Positions 11,701 to 26,700 of a stretch of DNA of 64,000 nucleotides are shown here, piece by piece. Numbering within the stretch: position 1 is the stretch's first letter; each line of letters opens with the position of its first letter. A program made the translations under genes and the position numbers. A model generated the notes under the pieces. That model searched no databases. It was not told the origin of the DNA and saw only the letters and a list, made by a program, of their open reading frames with translations. Origin of the DNA: Telmatactis stephensoni (taxonomy: Eukaryota > Cnidaria > Anthozoa > Actiniaria > Isophelliidae); contig JALIZF010001503.1 in the NCBI GenBank assembly GCA_029948255.1, positions 186,001 to 250,000 on the forward strand. Reading direction: 5' to 3'.

Positions 11701-14700
11701 AAGTTAGCATGAGTCATTAGACGTAAACACTTTTTTGCAAGGTAAACAGTGGATCGGTTGTGGATTTGTAGGTATTGCCCCATGCAGCCACGCCATAAAC
11801 TAGATATGGGTAAACCAAGATACATATTAACAAGGATATTAAGGTTGACAAAATATCGTGCCTTTGATATTATCCCTATACTTCGTTTAATCTTTTTACT
11901 GATATAAGATACATGAACTTTCCAGTCAAGATGATTATCAATTATGATACCTAAATATTTGATTTGATTTTCCTGTTTAAGTGGTTCATTATTTATCCTA
12001 ATTTGAGGGTTATAAACTAACCTTTTTTGCGGCGGATGAAATATCACAAAGTTTGATTTAGTTATATTCAATGAAAGTTTATTTGCGCAGAGCCAAGAAT
12101 GAACCAATGACAATTCATGATTGATTTCCAGTTCAAGGGTTTCTATGGACTTGCTGGCATAAAAAAGCAGAGTCGTCCGCAAAGAGGTCAAACTTAAGAA
12201 GACTAGAACTTCTGTGAAAGTCATTGACATAAATTAGAAAGAGCAGGGGACCTAAAACAGACCACAGGACAATGGAAAAGCCGGGCCCACTATGCCGCTC
12301 CTTAAAAAAATAGCCACCGCTCGCAGAGAATAACGAAATCTGTCTGTACTTACGCGTGTCATATATTTCCTTTTGCTAGAATCGTACTGGCAGTACTGAA
12401 TGAGATCATCACCCTAATTAAACCAACAGAAGATGTTAGAAGACGAATTGTATAACGCAGGGACTGGGGTCTAACGTCTTGCTTACCGGAAGTATGTGCA
12501 CTTCTTTTTCATGAAAATGATATTCCTGAAAAATTGAAATCATTCAGTATTATCGGCACAATGGAAATTATAAATTAATTGAGGCTTTTGACAGTTTTTA
12601 AGGAGCATTAACTGAGTAATGTACTGATTTCCCCCAGGTATTAGGAAAGGTCGGAGAGATGCTCAAAGAAGGTTGGGTACTGCCAAAAATGATACTTTTC
12701 CTTAACTCATTCGTGCTTGAGTAATAAAGTCCGTTTTTAAATTGGCACCCCCTAGGGGAAGCCCGAGTAATCATCAACGCATACGCGGGTTCAGTGCCGT
12801 ATCATTAGTTTTCGTGAGAACGACTGCATAGGTGAGTCTGGGTATGCTGTCTCCTTCCTCCACCGATCGTGATAACCAGGCTTAGTCTTTTCCTGAGCAA
12901 TTAACGGGTCATAAACCGAATCGAAGTGTGGCGGCAAATTTGAATAACTACTTGTTTTATAGTGACTAGCCTCTCATTCATGTGAAAGCGCTTTTGTGTT
13001 TCCACGTGAACACGAGGCTAGTCAGTCCAGAGCAATAGTTATTTAAATTTGCCGCCATATTTCGATTCGGTCAATACCTTGAGCACTAGTTCTATAAGAT
13101 ACAAATCTCTACAATATATAGAGGGATTTCACGGCAGACATGTTTGTGGTCAAAATAATAGAGCTTTTTTCCCATATCAAGCTTTTGGTTGCACTGAAAA
13201 CAATAGACAAATGCCCTAATATGGCAATTTCTTTTGTTCTTTAAGGCAACCAGAACAATAGAAAAAGCTTGAGAAGAAATGAAATCTTTTCTAATTCAAA
13301 ATCTTTCTACTGTACTTGCCCGCAAACATGGCTGCCATGAAATCCCTCTATTGGAACCCCTCGTAGGCGTCTACCTCCTTGCAACCACCTGAAATTTTTG
13401 GTTAGACGCTTCCTGAAAGGTTCATTGCATTTGATAGGACATACCTGATAGTTGAAATCATAATGCATATCTTTGCCTATTTCTGGTAATTCTACTCCGT
13501 TACGTACATGCTTTAACCACATGGCAGAACCTATAGTAGCAAGATAACGATAGACTGTCACTCAGAAATGTGTTAGTTAGAGGTAAATGCATTCACATCT
13601 AACAAAAAGTCAAGATCAATGGAAAGAGTCTTTATTTTACTTCGGCAGCCCGTAACATTCACAAATTGTCTAATAAACTTGAGGTCGACGGTGCGCATAT
13701 TTTACCCGCCTAGCTTCCAATGAGCTAAACACTCTATAAAATTTAGAATTTTAAAACCTCATCACGCAAACATTGCATGTGTAAAGCTCAAATTTCCAAA
13801 GAAAGCTAATTTTGCAAATGCCATGATCTTTCAACACTCAGCTGAGTTGAGTTGATGTTTATTTGGTTGAAAAAAAAATGCCTATACTAATGAGCAAAGT
13901 AAACAAAGATCAGTCTATTACGATACCTAGTAAATGAGAGTGAGGAAAAGTTGCAAACACCTTGATTCCTTTCTCTGGCAGTCCCTGAAAATCAAAATGA
14001 AACCGTACATTTAAAAAGAAAAGGAGAAAGGGACAGGAGGGAGGGGAGGTTTTGAATTCGTTTTCGTTTTCAATTTGCGGGTCAGCATCGATTTGCTTTT
14101 AGATTCACTAGAAAGAAAAATTAGTTGATTCTTAGTCTGCTTCTTCTTGATCTGGTCAATAACCCTTTATTGTCATTATTTTGTTTGCTTTTTTATTTCT
14201 CCTTCACCGTTCGTGGGATTCGGCATCAATTTCGAGCGGGATGATAGTAGCTGTCCATAAAAATTGTCTTCGAGCCGCATCACATGCATTTTCACCCGAA
14301 TAAAATACCTGAAATTTGTCGTTTTGGTTAATGAAATAATAAAAACATAAATTTCATAAGCAAAACTAACTCATCATTAAGACAAAAAGGCAAAAAAAGG
14401 CAAAGGCTAATGTTTTACTTCGAAATCGCGGGGAGTGGTTGCCCAGATCTCCCGAGCCAGAGGCTCATGTATCAAGTGTTCGAAGGTGCGCCCGGCCCTT
14501 TACTCCCTCTCTCCATCAGTGCTCCGTTTTAAGGGTATTTAAAGCTAAATAAAGCTACATGGAAAGGAAAGAATTCGAAACAAGGATGTGAAGTCACTGG
14601 GGATTGAACTAGGGACCTCTCGCACTGAAGGCCGTGCACTAACCAACTGTGCCATCCTTGCTCCTTAAGCACTTTTAGTGCATTCAGCTAGAGCTGAAAA

Positions 14701-17700
14701 TCCTTTGGTCAACAGAACTAACGCTTTATATACTGAATAATGTTCACTCACTATAAGATTCATCATTTTCGATGCTTTAAAGGACTGAGTTCGCATGGTC
14801 CAAAATGTCTGCCTACTCTATCAGACCTCTTCAGTTCCGTGGATCTAAAAAAAATAATTTTATCTTGGCGGTTTTTGAAATTTGCTTGAGAATTTTGTCC
14901 ATACAACTGGATTTCTAGTCCTAGAAATAGCTTATAACTGGCCAATTCACAACAGTTTCAGCCCGCAAATTCAAACACTAGCTTGTATATACCTTTTTTC
15001 GCATAGAACATGAATTGTAAGTCGGATTTTATTCAAAAAATGGATATTTTCGACACTAAATACTTGTACTGGCTTCTAATCATTTCGCTGCCTTTGTAAA
15101 AACTACTGTAACCTCACGAAAGGCAAGAACGCTGAACAGCTGTTTGCCTAGAGACATCCCCGTCCCTCCTGGAGAAGGAATAGAAGGAGAATTAATGGAG
15201 AAGGAGAAGGAAAATTACACGAAAAACAATGTGTACCTCTTCTAAAAAAGGTTGTCAGAGTCGAAGAACCAAGTTCGAATAATATAAATTCCTCTTGTTT
15301 TTTCTATTCGTTTTGCCCATTTAGATATTATTATATCTGAATACTATAATTTATTGGTAAAAACAAATAGGAAACCCTAACTATCGCCTTTGGCTCTGAC
15401 AACCTTTTCTGAAGTAAGTAGGTATATACCCTATCACAAGGTAGGTTTCAAGAGCAGTTTTATTTTTACGCTTACATGAAAAATGTATACAATACTCCTT
15501 ACCAATCGCGTACAATTCCCAGAGCAATAGCCAACTGAAAGCCATTTTTCCTGACGTGGTGGAATAATCATAGCTGAATCAACTGCCCATCCAACCCACA
15601 GTACGCCTGCATCATATTTACGTAATTGTGATGTGTAGTGAAAGCGAAAACCAGAAAAATCTTTTAAACCTGAAAAGCAAAGATTGAAAGAAATTTAATT
15701 AAACTGACTACTAACTCCTGACGGACGGACGAACTGACTACTGACTGACTGACTGAAAGCACGACTGACTGACAGACTGAATGCATGACTGACTGACTGA
15801 CTGACTGACTGACTGACTGACTGACTGACTGACTGACTGACTGACTGACTGACTGACGGACTGACGGACTGACGGACTGACTGATTGATTGACTGACTGA
15901 CTGACTGACTGACTGACTCACTGACTGACTCTGTGACTGACTGACTGACTGACTCACTGATTGATTGACTGACTGACTGACTGACTGACTGATTGACTGA
16001 CTGACTGACTGACTGACTGACTGACTGACTGAATGCACGACTGACTGACTGACTGACTGACTGACTGACTGAATGCACGACTGACTGACTGACTGATTGA
16101 CTGATTGACTGACTGATTGACTGATTGACTGATTGACTGATTGACTGATTGACTGACTGACTGACTGACTGACTGACTGAGCAAGCTAGTGACTCAATAG
16201 ATCAATCAAACAATCACTGACTAACGAACAAAGGTCAATCGTCACCTGATTTCTTGTCTGGGTTATCATAGTGCATTTCCATAACAACAAATTTTGGCCC
16301 AACGCCACCCCCCAAGGGATAGCCAACATGCTCAGGGTAATAAAATGACTGTTGGTATAAAGAGACGATCACAGTTACTTGCTCGCTACGTCTTGCCTAC
16401 GCAAACCACGTGCCAAATATAGGAATTCATATCCACGAGTTAAAAATGGTGCAGAGCTATCCATGCAAGCTAAACGGTGACCGCGGCGCGCAAAGCGTGA
16501 TTGGACAAAACGACAGGTTCTGGTTCCCAGGTCCTTTTTTCCCTTGATGAACAATTGAATGAAAAATGATTTCTGAAAGCTTTTAATCTTATAATTTAGC
16601 AAAAGAGTTTGAAAGAAGTCTCCCTTGAATTTTTGACTGTTCCTGTCGCTTTGCCATCGTTTTATCAGCGATCAAAACTGTGTCACGCAATACCGTCACA
16701 ATATTTTGAAGGAGCTAAGAATTTATCATTCTGCGAAAAAATTCCACTCCTAAAGTTAATGAGCGAGAATATGTTTATGCATTTCAGAAAGATTTAGCCT
16801 AAAATAAGCAAATAAGCTGTCGTTATTATCATTTTAACGCTCAATGTTTTGGCCGGCTGCTATCTTTCTTATTAAAATGTAAGCACATTTCATCGCTATT
16901 ATCTTTCTTAACAAACTTATTTTGACTCGACATCTTGCCTTTTCTATTTGGTGGCAATACTTGAATTTTATTTTAGGCTCTAGAAAAGCATTAGAAATTT
17001 TTGATGATTTTGAGAGTTGACCGAGGCGAGCGTGTTGATACACAGGTAGCCCAGGCTGGACGAGTGTCAATTTACAAGAGAATGTATGGAGATTTTTGAA
17101 CCTTCAATAAATGACTCAAACTGTAATAAAATTCAACAAAAAACTTATCAGTGTCTTGCTTTATTCCTCTTTAGTCCTCTGACGACGTTTCAGTCGATTT
17201 CGTCTGGGTTTAGCTACTTTTTCCCTGCCTAACTAAGAAGGAGAGAAGGTAGGAGGCGAAGGCCAATTTAACGACTCCAAACAGCTGAACTCAAACCAAA
17301 ATAAATCCTCGAAAAACCATTCCAGCAGAAAATCTTCCTCGCAGTGAGTTGAAGGGATACCTTGGCCACCCAGTTTTACCAATAGAATCGATTCGAAAAA
17401 AATTTTACCAGCCGCTAGCCTCCACAAACTTAGGAAGATACCTCTCTAAAATTGCCTCAAAAACCCGTGACAGAAATTTGTGTGGACGCTCTCGGCCGTT
17501 GAAAATCGCCGTCGGGCGAAAAAAAACCTTGGGGACCGGTTCTCATGTTAAGTTTTTGCTCGATCCAGTCCCTCTCCGATTTTCAACGGCCGAGAGCGTC
17601 CACACAAATTTCTGTTACGGGTTTAGGAATAAAGCAAGACACTGATAAGGTTTTTGTTGAATTTTATTGCAGTTTGATTCATTTATTGAAGGTTCAAAAA

Positions 17701-20700
17701 TCCCTATACATTCTCTTGTAAATTGACACTCGTCCAGCCTGGGCTACCTGTGGTTGATAGTGCGAGTCTCTCAAAAGTTTCCAAAGGAAATCGGTTTATA
17801 AACAAAATAATCTATAAGATGTGGGGAGCGACTGCCCCGGAAGCAAGATCTAGAGGAGCGAGGTTTACGTCTCGCGCACGCAAATGACACGCAAAACTTA
17901 CGATGCTCATATTCACTAGCCTGTGAACAGGCTCTGGGGGAGGGGGAGGTGAAGGGAAGGGATAGGAGAAGGGGAAGGGAAGGGGAGGGGACGGGAAGAG
18001 GGGAAAGGGGAGAGCCTGTAAGCATCCTTTGGAGAAAACCGTTCCTTTCTCCCCTTTCCCCTCTTCCCTGCCCCTCTTCCCTGCCCCTCCCCTCCCCTCC
18101 CCTTTCCCTTCCCCTTCCCTTCCCCAAAAGAGCCTGTTCACTGGTTAATATTCACGAGTTGACGTCACAGAGCTATAACCATATTTTCATCAATATCCAA
18201 AGCTGCTACTACGGACTACACATCGTTACTCGCTCGCTAATGCTCGCACATGCAAACTAGTACTACACGGAAAAACTAAAATCCTCGCAATCTGCTATGA
18301 CGGACTCCTACAAATAAATCGTTACTCGCTCACTATGCCGTTAGGCACGCAAATGGTACGCCAACCTACGATGAGCCACGAGTTAAAATGTCGTAGAGCT
18401 ATACTTACGGTGCCACCGATTGCCCAAACTAACATGACGGCCCCTCCTACACATTGTCTAAGTGCAGTTGGCATATTTGCTGCGCAAAGGCCTCCATTGG
18501 TGAGATTAGACACGGGGAGATTGTCCGAGCATTCCAATATCAAAACGTGATGAACCAGACCTTCGTTCCCAGGAGTAATAATTGGTTCGACCTGAAAAGT
18601 AAAGATAAATCGAGGGACCAAATTGTACATCGGTAACTTTTAAGAGTCATTTAATTATAAACTAATAAATTGAGGACGACGGCGCTTTACTCTAGACCTC
18701 TCTCTTCATCATTGCTAGAAAAGCTAGTACTTAAAATTAGCCATTTCCCAATTGAGTAGGGGACTGGGTACTACAGTAGTTTGAATATTTAATGCAATTA
18801 AGAAATACACCGCATGACGTGAAAGAGCACATCAAAATATACAAGATTTCAAATTTTGATGGTGTTGGGCTGCACATTTCCACAGTAGTTGCCTTTCAAA
18901 GATTCATTAATTTACAAGGGAATGTATGATTTGTTGGAACACTTTCCCTCCAAACCATACATTTCTTTACAATCAGTCAGTTAATTTTTTTTACATATTC
19001 AGTTGAATGACTGTCACACAGTCGCTATTCCACAGAATACAATGAAACTCTATCAGTTTTGATGTGCTCTTTCACAGTGTTATGAGGTTTATTTCTTAAT
19101 TGCATTAAATATTCAAACTAGTACCCAGTATCCTACTCGGTTGGGAAGTGGCTAATAACACATCCGTTTCTTAAAGCCCCCGCACACGTTGAGAAACTGC
19201 GCGAGGAAACTGCCACGCGAGGCACTTAGCTCAGACGATTTCTCGCCGCAGACGTTGCATCTTTGGCTACGCAAGGCCAAAAATATCAAACAAACAAACA
19301 ATAAAAGAGCACACGGTGAGAAAAGTGCCTCGCGTGGCAGTGTCCTCATACATTTTCTCAACGTGTTTGGCGGGCGTAAGACTGATACCGGCTGATGCTA
19401 GAAACTGACATGTTCTAGTCCGCTGCTTCAAGCTGACGGGTTTTTAGCACTAAATGGAAAATGCCGTCAGTCCCTTGGGAATGTTTTTCTAGTTATAAAT
19501 TCAATGTGAAAATTATATATGTGAAAGGAAAGGAAATGGCTTAACAGTGCTATAAAAGTACGTTTAAATAAAACATAAAGAAGACATAAAAGACAATCAT
19601 AAAATACCTTAACAACATGCTTCTTTGAGCCAACATCTGGAATTTGAAAGGGCTGGCAGAAATACGTAGTATCGTCGTTGGGGATAGATGCCTGGAAATT
19701 AATTATAAGTAAAATCGATGAAAAAGATTAGCTAATTAAAGAATAACAGACAGACAGACATTTTTATTAGCTCTTTATACTCTTGCAAGTAAATCAGATA
19801 TAAATGCTAATAACAGATTTCATTGAAGAACAATGACCAACATAACAGAACAGAACAGAACAGAACAGAACAGAACAGAACAGAACAGAACAGAACAGAA
19901 CAGAACAGAACAGAACAGAACAATGACCAACAATGTACATATATAATCTAAACTATTTCTTTACTTTGCTTTTATCCTGCGAGCAGAGTCTTTAAAGAAG
20001 GCTCTGCTAGAAGGATAATATCACTTGTATTATTTCATGTCTCATAACAGTGTTATCCGTTTGTTTGTTTGTGCTAATATTCCTTTTCTTTCTTCAAAAC
20101 ATTCATAAATATATTTTGCGATCATTTTTTGTATTTTTTCATTTGGATTAATTAAAACGTGGAATTGTTCTTCGTCGCTTAAGAATTCAAGTTTTTTGTT
20201 TGTGATTGTATTGATCTTATTCATTAATTCTTTTCTTTTGGTTGGATAGAGGGGACATTTTAGAAGAAAGTGTTTTTCATCTTCAATTCCTTGTTCTTAT
20301 ATAGGACATATTCTTTCTTCTGCTTTGATATAAGGACGTGAATGTCTCCCCCTTTCAATTTGTAAGCAGTGGTTACTAATTCTTAGTTTTTGTAAGTGCT
20401 ATTCTATGTTTGATATTGCTGACCCCTTCAAGTTAATTTTCTTGCTTAGAGATTATTTTAAAGATTCTATAAGTTCTAAGTTTATTTTTTTGGGAGTCTT
20501 TAAATTGAATGATCAATTACCATTCTAGTTTAAGGGCGATCCCCCCCCCTCCCCCGGCAGTTCCTCGTGTATGCATGATGTATATGTACGTAAACTGCAG
20601 CCTTCGTCAAACTCCTTTTTAATCGTAGGATTTGCTTCGTCGTCTTGTGCTATGGGGTGGATTTCAAATAAAGGAAAACTCTCTCTGGCACTGTTCTTAT

Positions 20701-23700
20701 TAGTTTGAAATACACCTATTCTCAGCAAAGAGCTGCGGTAATATATAAAGCCAAGTCAAGCGATTAACTCGGGAAGTTCTCCCCATTCTCTCTAATCGAG
20801 AGAAAACTCCCTGGTAAACTTACGTTTACGCGTAGATCAAAATGCTGAAGATCTTTAGGCAGGCTGCGTTTTTTGGTCAATATGTTCCGAAGGATAAGAG
20901 ATCTTGATCCTCGTTTCTGATGTCTTGGAATGGCGTCCTCAGAGGCAGGATCGTCGGCATGATACGCGTATACTAAACGAACTGTTCCTTCCTGAAGGTA
21001 TATAAAAATAAATCACAAACAGAGTGTACTAGTTCGAGTATAATATTCAAATATATATACAGTAAAACCCGTTAACTCCATGCAACTCCTAAGGGAAACG
21101 GAAAATAGTTCGAATAAGCGGATGCTCGTGTGGTAAAAACGAGGGGAAATTGGAATTTGTTCGAGATAGCTGTAAGTTCGAGTTGACCGCCGGTTCGAGT
21201 AAGCGAGGTTCCACTGTACGATAGGAAATAAGAATTAGAATGAGGTGGTGCTAAATAATTATGAAAATCACTCTAAACAATGCCCAAAATTCGGGAACAG
21301 AACTGTAGTTTCCGATATATTTTTGACGGGGATGATTGTCTTACGGTCAGATGCTGGTACTCGGGCTGAAATTGTTTTATTGTATGTTTTAGAGGTAAAA
21401 ATCGCTTGAGCCACGCCAGTGTTGGTACCTCTAAGAGGTGAAAATTTCCGATCATCATGCCCTAGTAAAATGCAAAGAAGTACCAAAGAAGGACGGGTTT
21501 TACTCGATTTTCGGCTGAAAGTTTCACATGGAGACCGGGCCAAGAATGTATTTATGTTGATAAGTGTCTTTTAAAATCCGGGACAACATGAGAGTCTTTC
21601 CGTCCCGAGCGAAATTTTGTCCCGTGAGAAGTCAGCGGGGAACGAACCCACTATAGGTATGCTCACACTTCTGTCACATTATCACCCAGGATTAACTCCT
21701 TACCACATGCATACCTCAATCTTATTATCTCTTTCATCACAAGTGTCGTATGCACGATTAAACTTGAGCACCGTCTCCCCGTTCTTTTCATATGCAGCTT
21801 CGAGTTTGTAGTCTTGTTTGCTGTCGATTGGAGGGAGAGCTTTCTTGTCCGCATAGCGGTCCTGGAAGATGTGAACGAATAAAAGATGAAAGTGGCGCTT
21901 ACACGAACTATTTGGGGGCGAAGACGGAGAAAAGTTCTCTGCAGTTGAACCCCTTTAATAGGGAGACCGAAGAGGCGATACAAAGATGATACAAAACATT
22001 TTGATCTTTTTGTGGCTACTGCGCTTGCGCAGAGCCAGTAATGCTAATCTGAGTTCCCGAAGGTAAGTGAGTAGATAACCAATCAAGACTCAGAAAAAAA
22101 TGAGGTCGGTTAGGATTCGGTAGAACTTCGGATGATAGGAATCTCCCGAGGCCAACTTTGACTGTCCTGTCTCTTTCCTTGCAAAATAATCACTACTGCA
22201 AAACGGATAACAATTGCAAACTTGCAAAATTTATTATAAAAACATCAAAAAACAAACGATCCCGAACATACCGGCTTGCAGTTTATTGTTTCAACATGTA
22301 CGAGGATGGAAAATAGTGTTAAGGCAAAAGGTTTGAGGACAATTTTGCTTTACATACAAAGTTGTTATCATGCATTTTTATTCTTATAATACACTATACA
22401 AAATTACTCGATTCTGATTGGACGAGAGGAGTACAATTATATCGTTAATTGTACTCTGTAGAATACCTATTAAGTCGCTATGGCAACGATAGTATATTAT
22501 AAATAAAAAATTGCACGATCTTCTCGTACAATTCAGAATTAATAGTTACTCGTAATGTTTTGAAAACTCTCAAATAGGACTCGCCTAAAGGCTCGTCCTA
22601 TTTTGAGAACTTTCAAAACATTACTCGTACCTATTAATTCCGAATTGTACTCAAGATCGTGCGATTTCCTATACAAATTTAGCAACTTTCAAGCTGATTG
22701 TAGACATGTATGGCAAATGAACCAATGGAGGCCTAAACCTCATTTTTAATCCAAATTTTCACTTTGGATTAACACTCAAATTTGACTTTTATCAACCTAA
22801 CAACCTAAACTTTGTGAAAAGTTTCTAGCTGTTCATAGTACTTCTGCACTCAAATGTAATGCTCCGAAAAACTTTGGTGAGACTATATACGACTCTCTTT
22901 ATGAGAGAGGTAGCCCTAAGCCAGGTTAAAACCGTAATTGAGGCCACTTCCGTCCAGCGGCTCGCGCATACTCGTCATGTTATCACTTGCTGTTGGCGGC
23001 TGTACTTTTTATGACGCCCGGTGATTGATTTGTACAATCAATGCAAGCACGTTCACAACATATAGTCAATTGAAAAAACGTTGTCGGGTCTAAAGACATA
23101 GAACATAGAAGTTGAGATCGAAATACTGCATGGGATATGAAGAATAATATTTTGATTTATTCATTTACGCTTTGCTTTCGATGGCAAAATGCTGAAAGCG
23201 TATGCAGGGCCTGCGTTGGCGGGCCGTTTGGCTACGATTCGATCTTTATGGGTTGCAGCGTAAATGAATAAATCAGAATATAGTTATTCACCTATTCCAT
23301 GCACCAATTCGGTCTCAGCTTCTATGTTCTATGTTTTTAGACCCGACAACGTTTTCTCAATTGACTATATATAAAACAAAATTCAACTAGAGTGCAAACA
23401 ATATATCCGTGAAAAAATGCAAAATCGAATTAATACTTAATAGTAAAAAATATTTTGTTTTCCACTGTTCAATAGTGCTATTTTGCATTTTTTACAATTT
23501 CACGGGTTAGAGTGATTTTTATCGGACAAGTACTTTGAAATAATTACTAAGCTAGAGTGATCACACTTAATCCGTGAAAAAGTACAAAATCTACTTTGTT
23601 CTAAAAAGTATAAAATCCTTTGTTTTCCATTGTTTAATAATGCTATTTTGCATTATTTACTAGTACAATTTCACGGATTAAGTGCGATCACTCTAATACA

Positions 23701-26700
23701 CACATGTTCGCACTCTATACACATTGTGCAAATTAATGCAAAGTTTTGTGTAAAAAGTCAGTGAAGCATTGCATTTTGAACAATGCTACAATAAACTAAT
23801 ATCACGAAATTGTTTTCTCGCGTTTTTCTCGTTGTTTTAGCTTAATAGTTGTGTTTGACTCTTTATATTGGGACAGGGAATTGTTTAATATTATTACGGT
23901 ACGGGATTGTTTTCTCGCGTCTATTGTCAATATTTTGGTTAAGATAAGACTACAGTTTAGCAGAATCGATACAGCTTACTGAACAGACTTATTTGTGCAA
24001 ATTTGCGTATAATTCATTATAAAGGTTTTCATGGGTATTTTGTATGCACTCTAGCTAATTGACGAACTGTTTTATTAAAAATTTGATTATAGATTTGCAG
24101 ATACTAAAAAAATCTTGTTCACACAACAATTGGCAAGTACAATTGGTTTGGAATAAAATTTGACCACGGCTGTGACGATTTTATATTATTTTAAAATAAA
24201 CACTAATCATATGCTAAAATTAAACTCTCTTCAGCAAAGGTGGGGAGAGCATAACCGCCACCTGCAGAGACAGTGAAACTCCTACAATCCAAAGGATGGA
24301 ACCGGGGGAAGGTGGCGGGAAATCAGTTTCTTCTGAACTTAAGGTAATTCCGTAGTTTTGCAGTGCGCATCTCTACTGCGCATAGCATAGTTCAGCCTAT
24401 TTTGATTTGTTTGATTGTAAAAGATATATATTTGACTTAAAATGATGCAAGCTTTAGTCTTATGAAGTTTTGAACAGTAGACACGCTCTAAGAGGCGGTT
24501 TAGTGGTTACTCGCCTCAGTCCTCTTCGGTCACAGGCTGTTTAGACGTCTTGTTTCACACTTTAGCGCGTCGTAGCGCGGAAACGAGCACGGGCACCTAT
24601 TCTTTTTATTTTTGCAAATCAACGGTAATAAGGTTCTCTATCATATATATAATTATAGTCAAGATTCCATTTCCAGTTTTTTAGATATTTTATAAAACGT
24701 GCGGTCGGAAGGTGCTTTCACGCTGCTTCAAGGGCACGTACTGTCAACCAATTTTACGTTCTTTCTTGTAGCAAACGCATTTTTACAACAATTTATTGCA
24801 TCATAATACTAGGCTATTGCCCAAGCAGAGAAAATGAGCTCATATTAGTCAACTAGCACTGCTCAGATTTAAGAAATTAATTATTTTTGACACGATTTTG
24901 ATCTTCGAATCTTGAGCCCTCAAGACACAAAAGATTGTGTTCTTCAAAGCAATCTAGCGCAAAAACGGCTACGGTGACCCCCATTTTTTATTTCATTTTT
25001 GGGATAAGCAACTCAAAAATTATCACTGTGTGAAGTTTTATGAGAATTCCATTTCTAGTTTTATTTCTACGGAATTACCTTAAGCTTTTTAGATATTTTC
25101 CAAAACGTGCGGTCGGAAGGTGCTTTCACGCTGCTTCAATGACACGTACTATATCAACCAATTTTACCTTCTTTCTTGTAGAGTGCACGCACTTAATCCG
25201 TGAAACATAAATAGTACAAAATAGTGTTAAATTATGGTAATTCCTTTGTTTCCTATTGTCTAATCAACACTATTTACTACTAATTAGTAGTGTTTGATTC
25301 ACGGATTAAATGTATGCTCTCTAGCAAACGCATTTGTACAACAATTTATCGCATCACAATACTAATACTTGTCGACCTGTGATTTAGATGTCGTTTTAGA
25401 GTGATTTTCACCGGACTGTGAAATAGTTACTAAGCTAATAGACACTAATAGACTCTGCACCCATTGTTTCCTTTTGTTGCAATACAACTATTAGACACTA
25501 TTTTTAAAAACACTGACTGTTAGTAATTGTTTCACAGTCCGATGAAAATCACTTTAGAGCTTCAACGGCAGCAAACATTCCAGAGATATTTTAAGTGTTA
25601 AGTGTTTTTCTAGTTTGATTGTACAAATGATTATTTTTAGGCAGCATTAAATTGTCTGGTCTCCTACATTTTAAGAATCTGAAAAAGTGCATCTTTAGGA
25701 TGCGGATCGTTTCACAAGTAACTGACGTAAAGGCAGCGAAATACGAGACACAAAAACCCACAACTTGTCGGTTTTTGATCGATGTTGCGCGTTTTTCACC
25801 TCGCGATCTCAACTTGTCACGCAACAAAAAATTGAGATCGCAAGGTGAAAAACGCGCAACATCGATCAAAAACCTGCAACGCAACAATGTTGTGCAACAA
25901 GTTGAGGGTTTTTGTGTCTCGTATTTCGCCGCCTTAAGGAATTTTTGACTTTTCGTGTTCCCAAACTAAAATAAGTTTTAAACATACAAGTATGTCTATG
26001 TATCATTAAACATGAAGTAGTCGACATGCCAAAAAAACGATTTATGACCTCTCTAATAGAGTGCATGCACTTAATCCGTGAAACAAACACTAGAGTGCTT
26101 ACAATATATCCGTGAAAAAGTTAGCGAACTAAATTGTACTAAATAGCGCGAAATCCTTTGTTTTCTATTGTGTAGTTAGTGCAAATTAGTGCAATTTCTT
26201 ACAAAGCTTTTCACGGATATAAAGTTGTAAGCACTCTACTAATTAGTACTAAATAGTATTGATTAGACAATAGGAAACAAAGGAATTACCATAATTTAGC
26301 ACTATTTTGCACTATTTATGTTTCACGGATTAATAAAGGCGCTGTTACACTGTGCAATTTTCTCAGCAACCTATTATGCCCTTTATTTTGGGAGAGATCA
26401 ACTTTTAATTAGCAGAGAAAACGTCGTTTTTCGGAAATATCTCCCAGAAGCTTAACTGTATAAATAGACAATTTCTTGTCACAGGTTTTGAGCAATGTTA
26501 ACACAATTGTAGCACTTACAGTTTTTTAGTTATGATGGCCAGTTCATGAAAAACGTGTCAAAAAAGCAGTTTTGACGTTGGTCCGCTATGCGAAGCGGAA
26601 CACAAATATTTACGTAGCAAATAATAAATAATGTTAATAATAAAAACACGGCCGCAGTAACAAAAGTTTTAAATGATATTCACCTTCAAATATCCTTTAC

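Noticed and set aside
13307..13444. Extension of exon 9 (QVCPIKCNEPFRKR...)
   Set aside because: CAG/GTATGT is a strong donor there, the next exon continues the family pattern, and the extension runs into a MITE.
15664..16184. Three overlapping SVSQ-repeat frames
   Set aside because: Translation of the GACT tetramer; no start context, no conservation in copy 2, where the unit is GGAC.
17771..18141. GRGRE/PLPSP-rich frames on both strands
   Set aside because: They translate the G-rich and C-rich arms of the hAT-like hairpin element 17917-18147.
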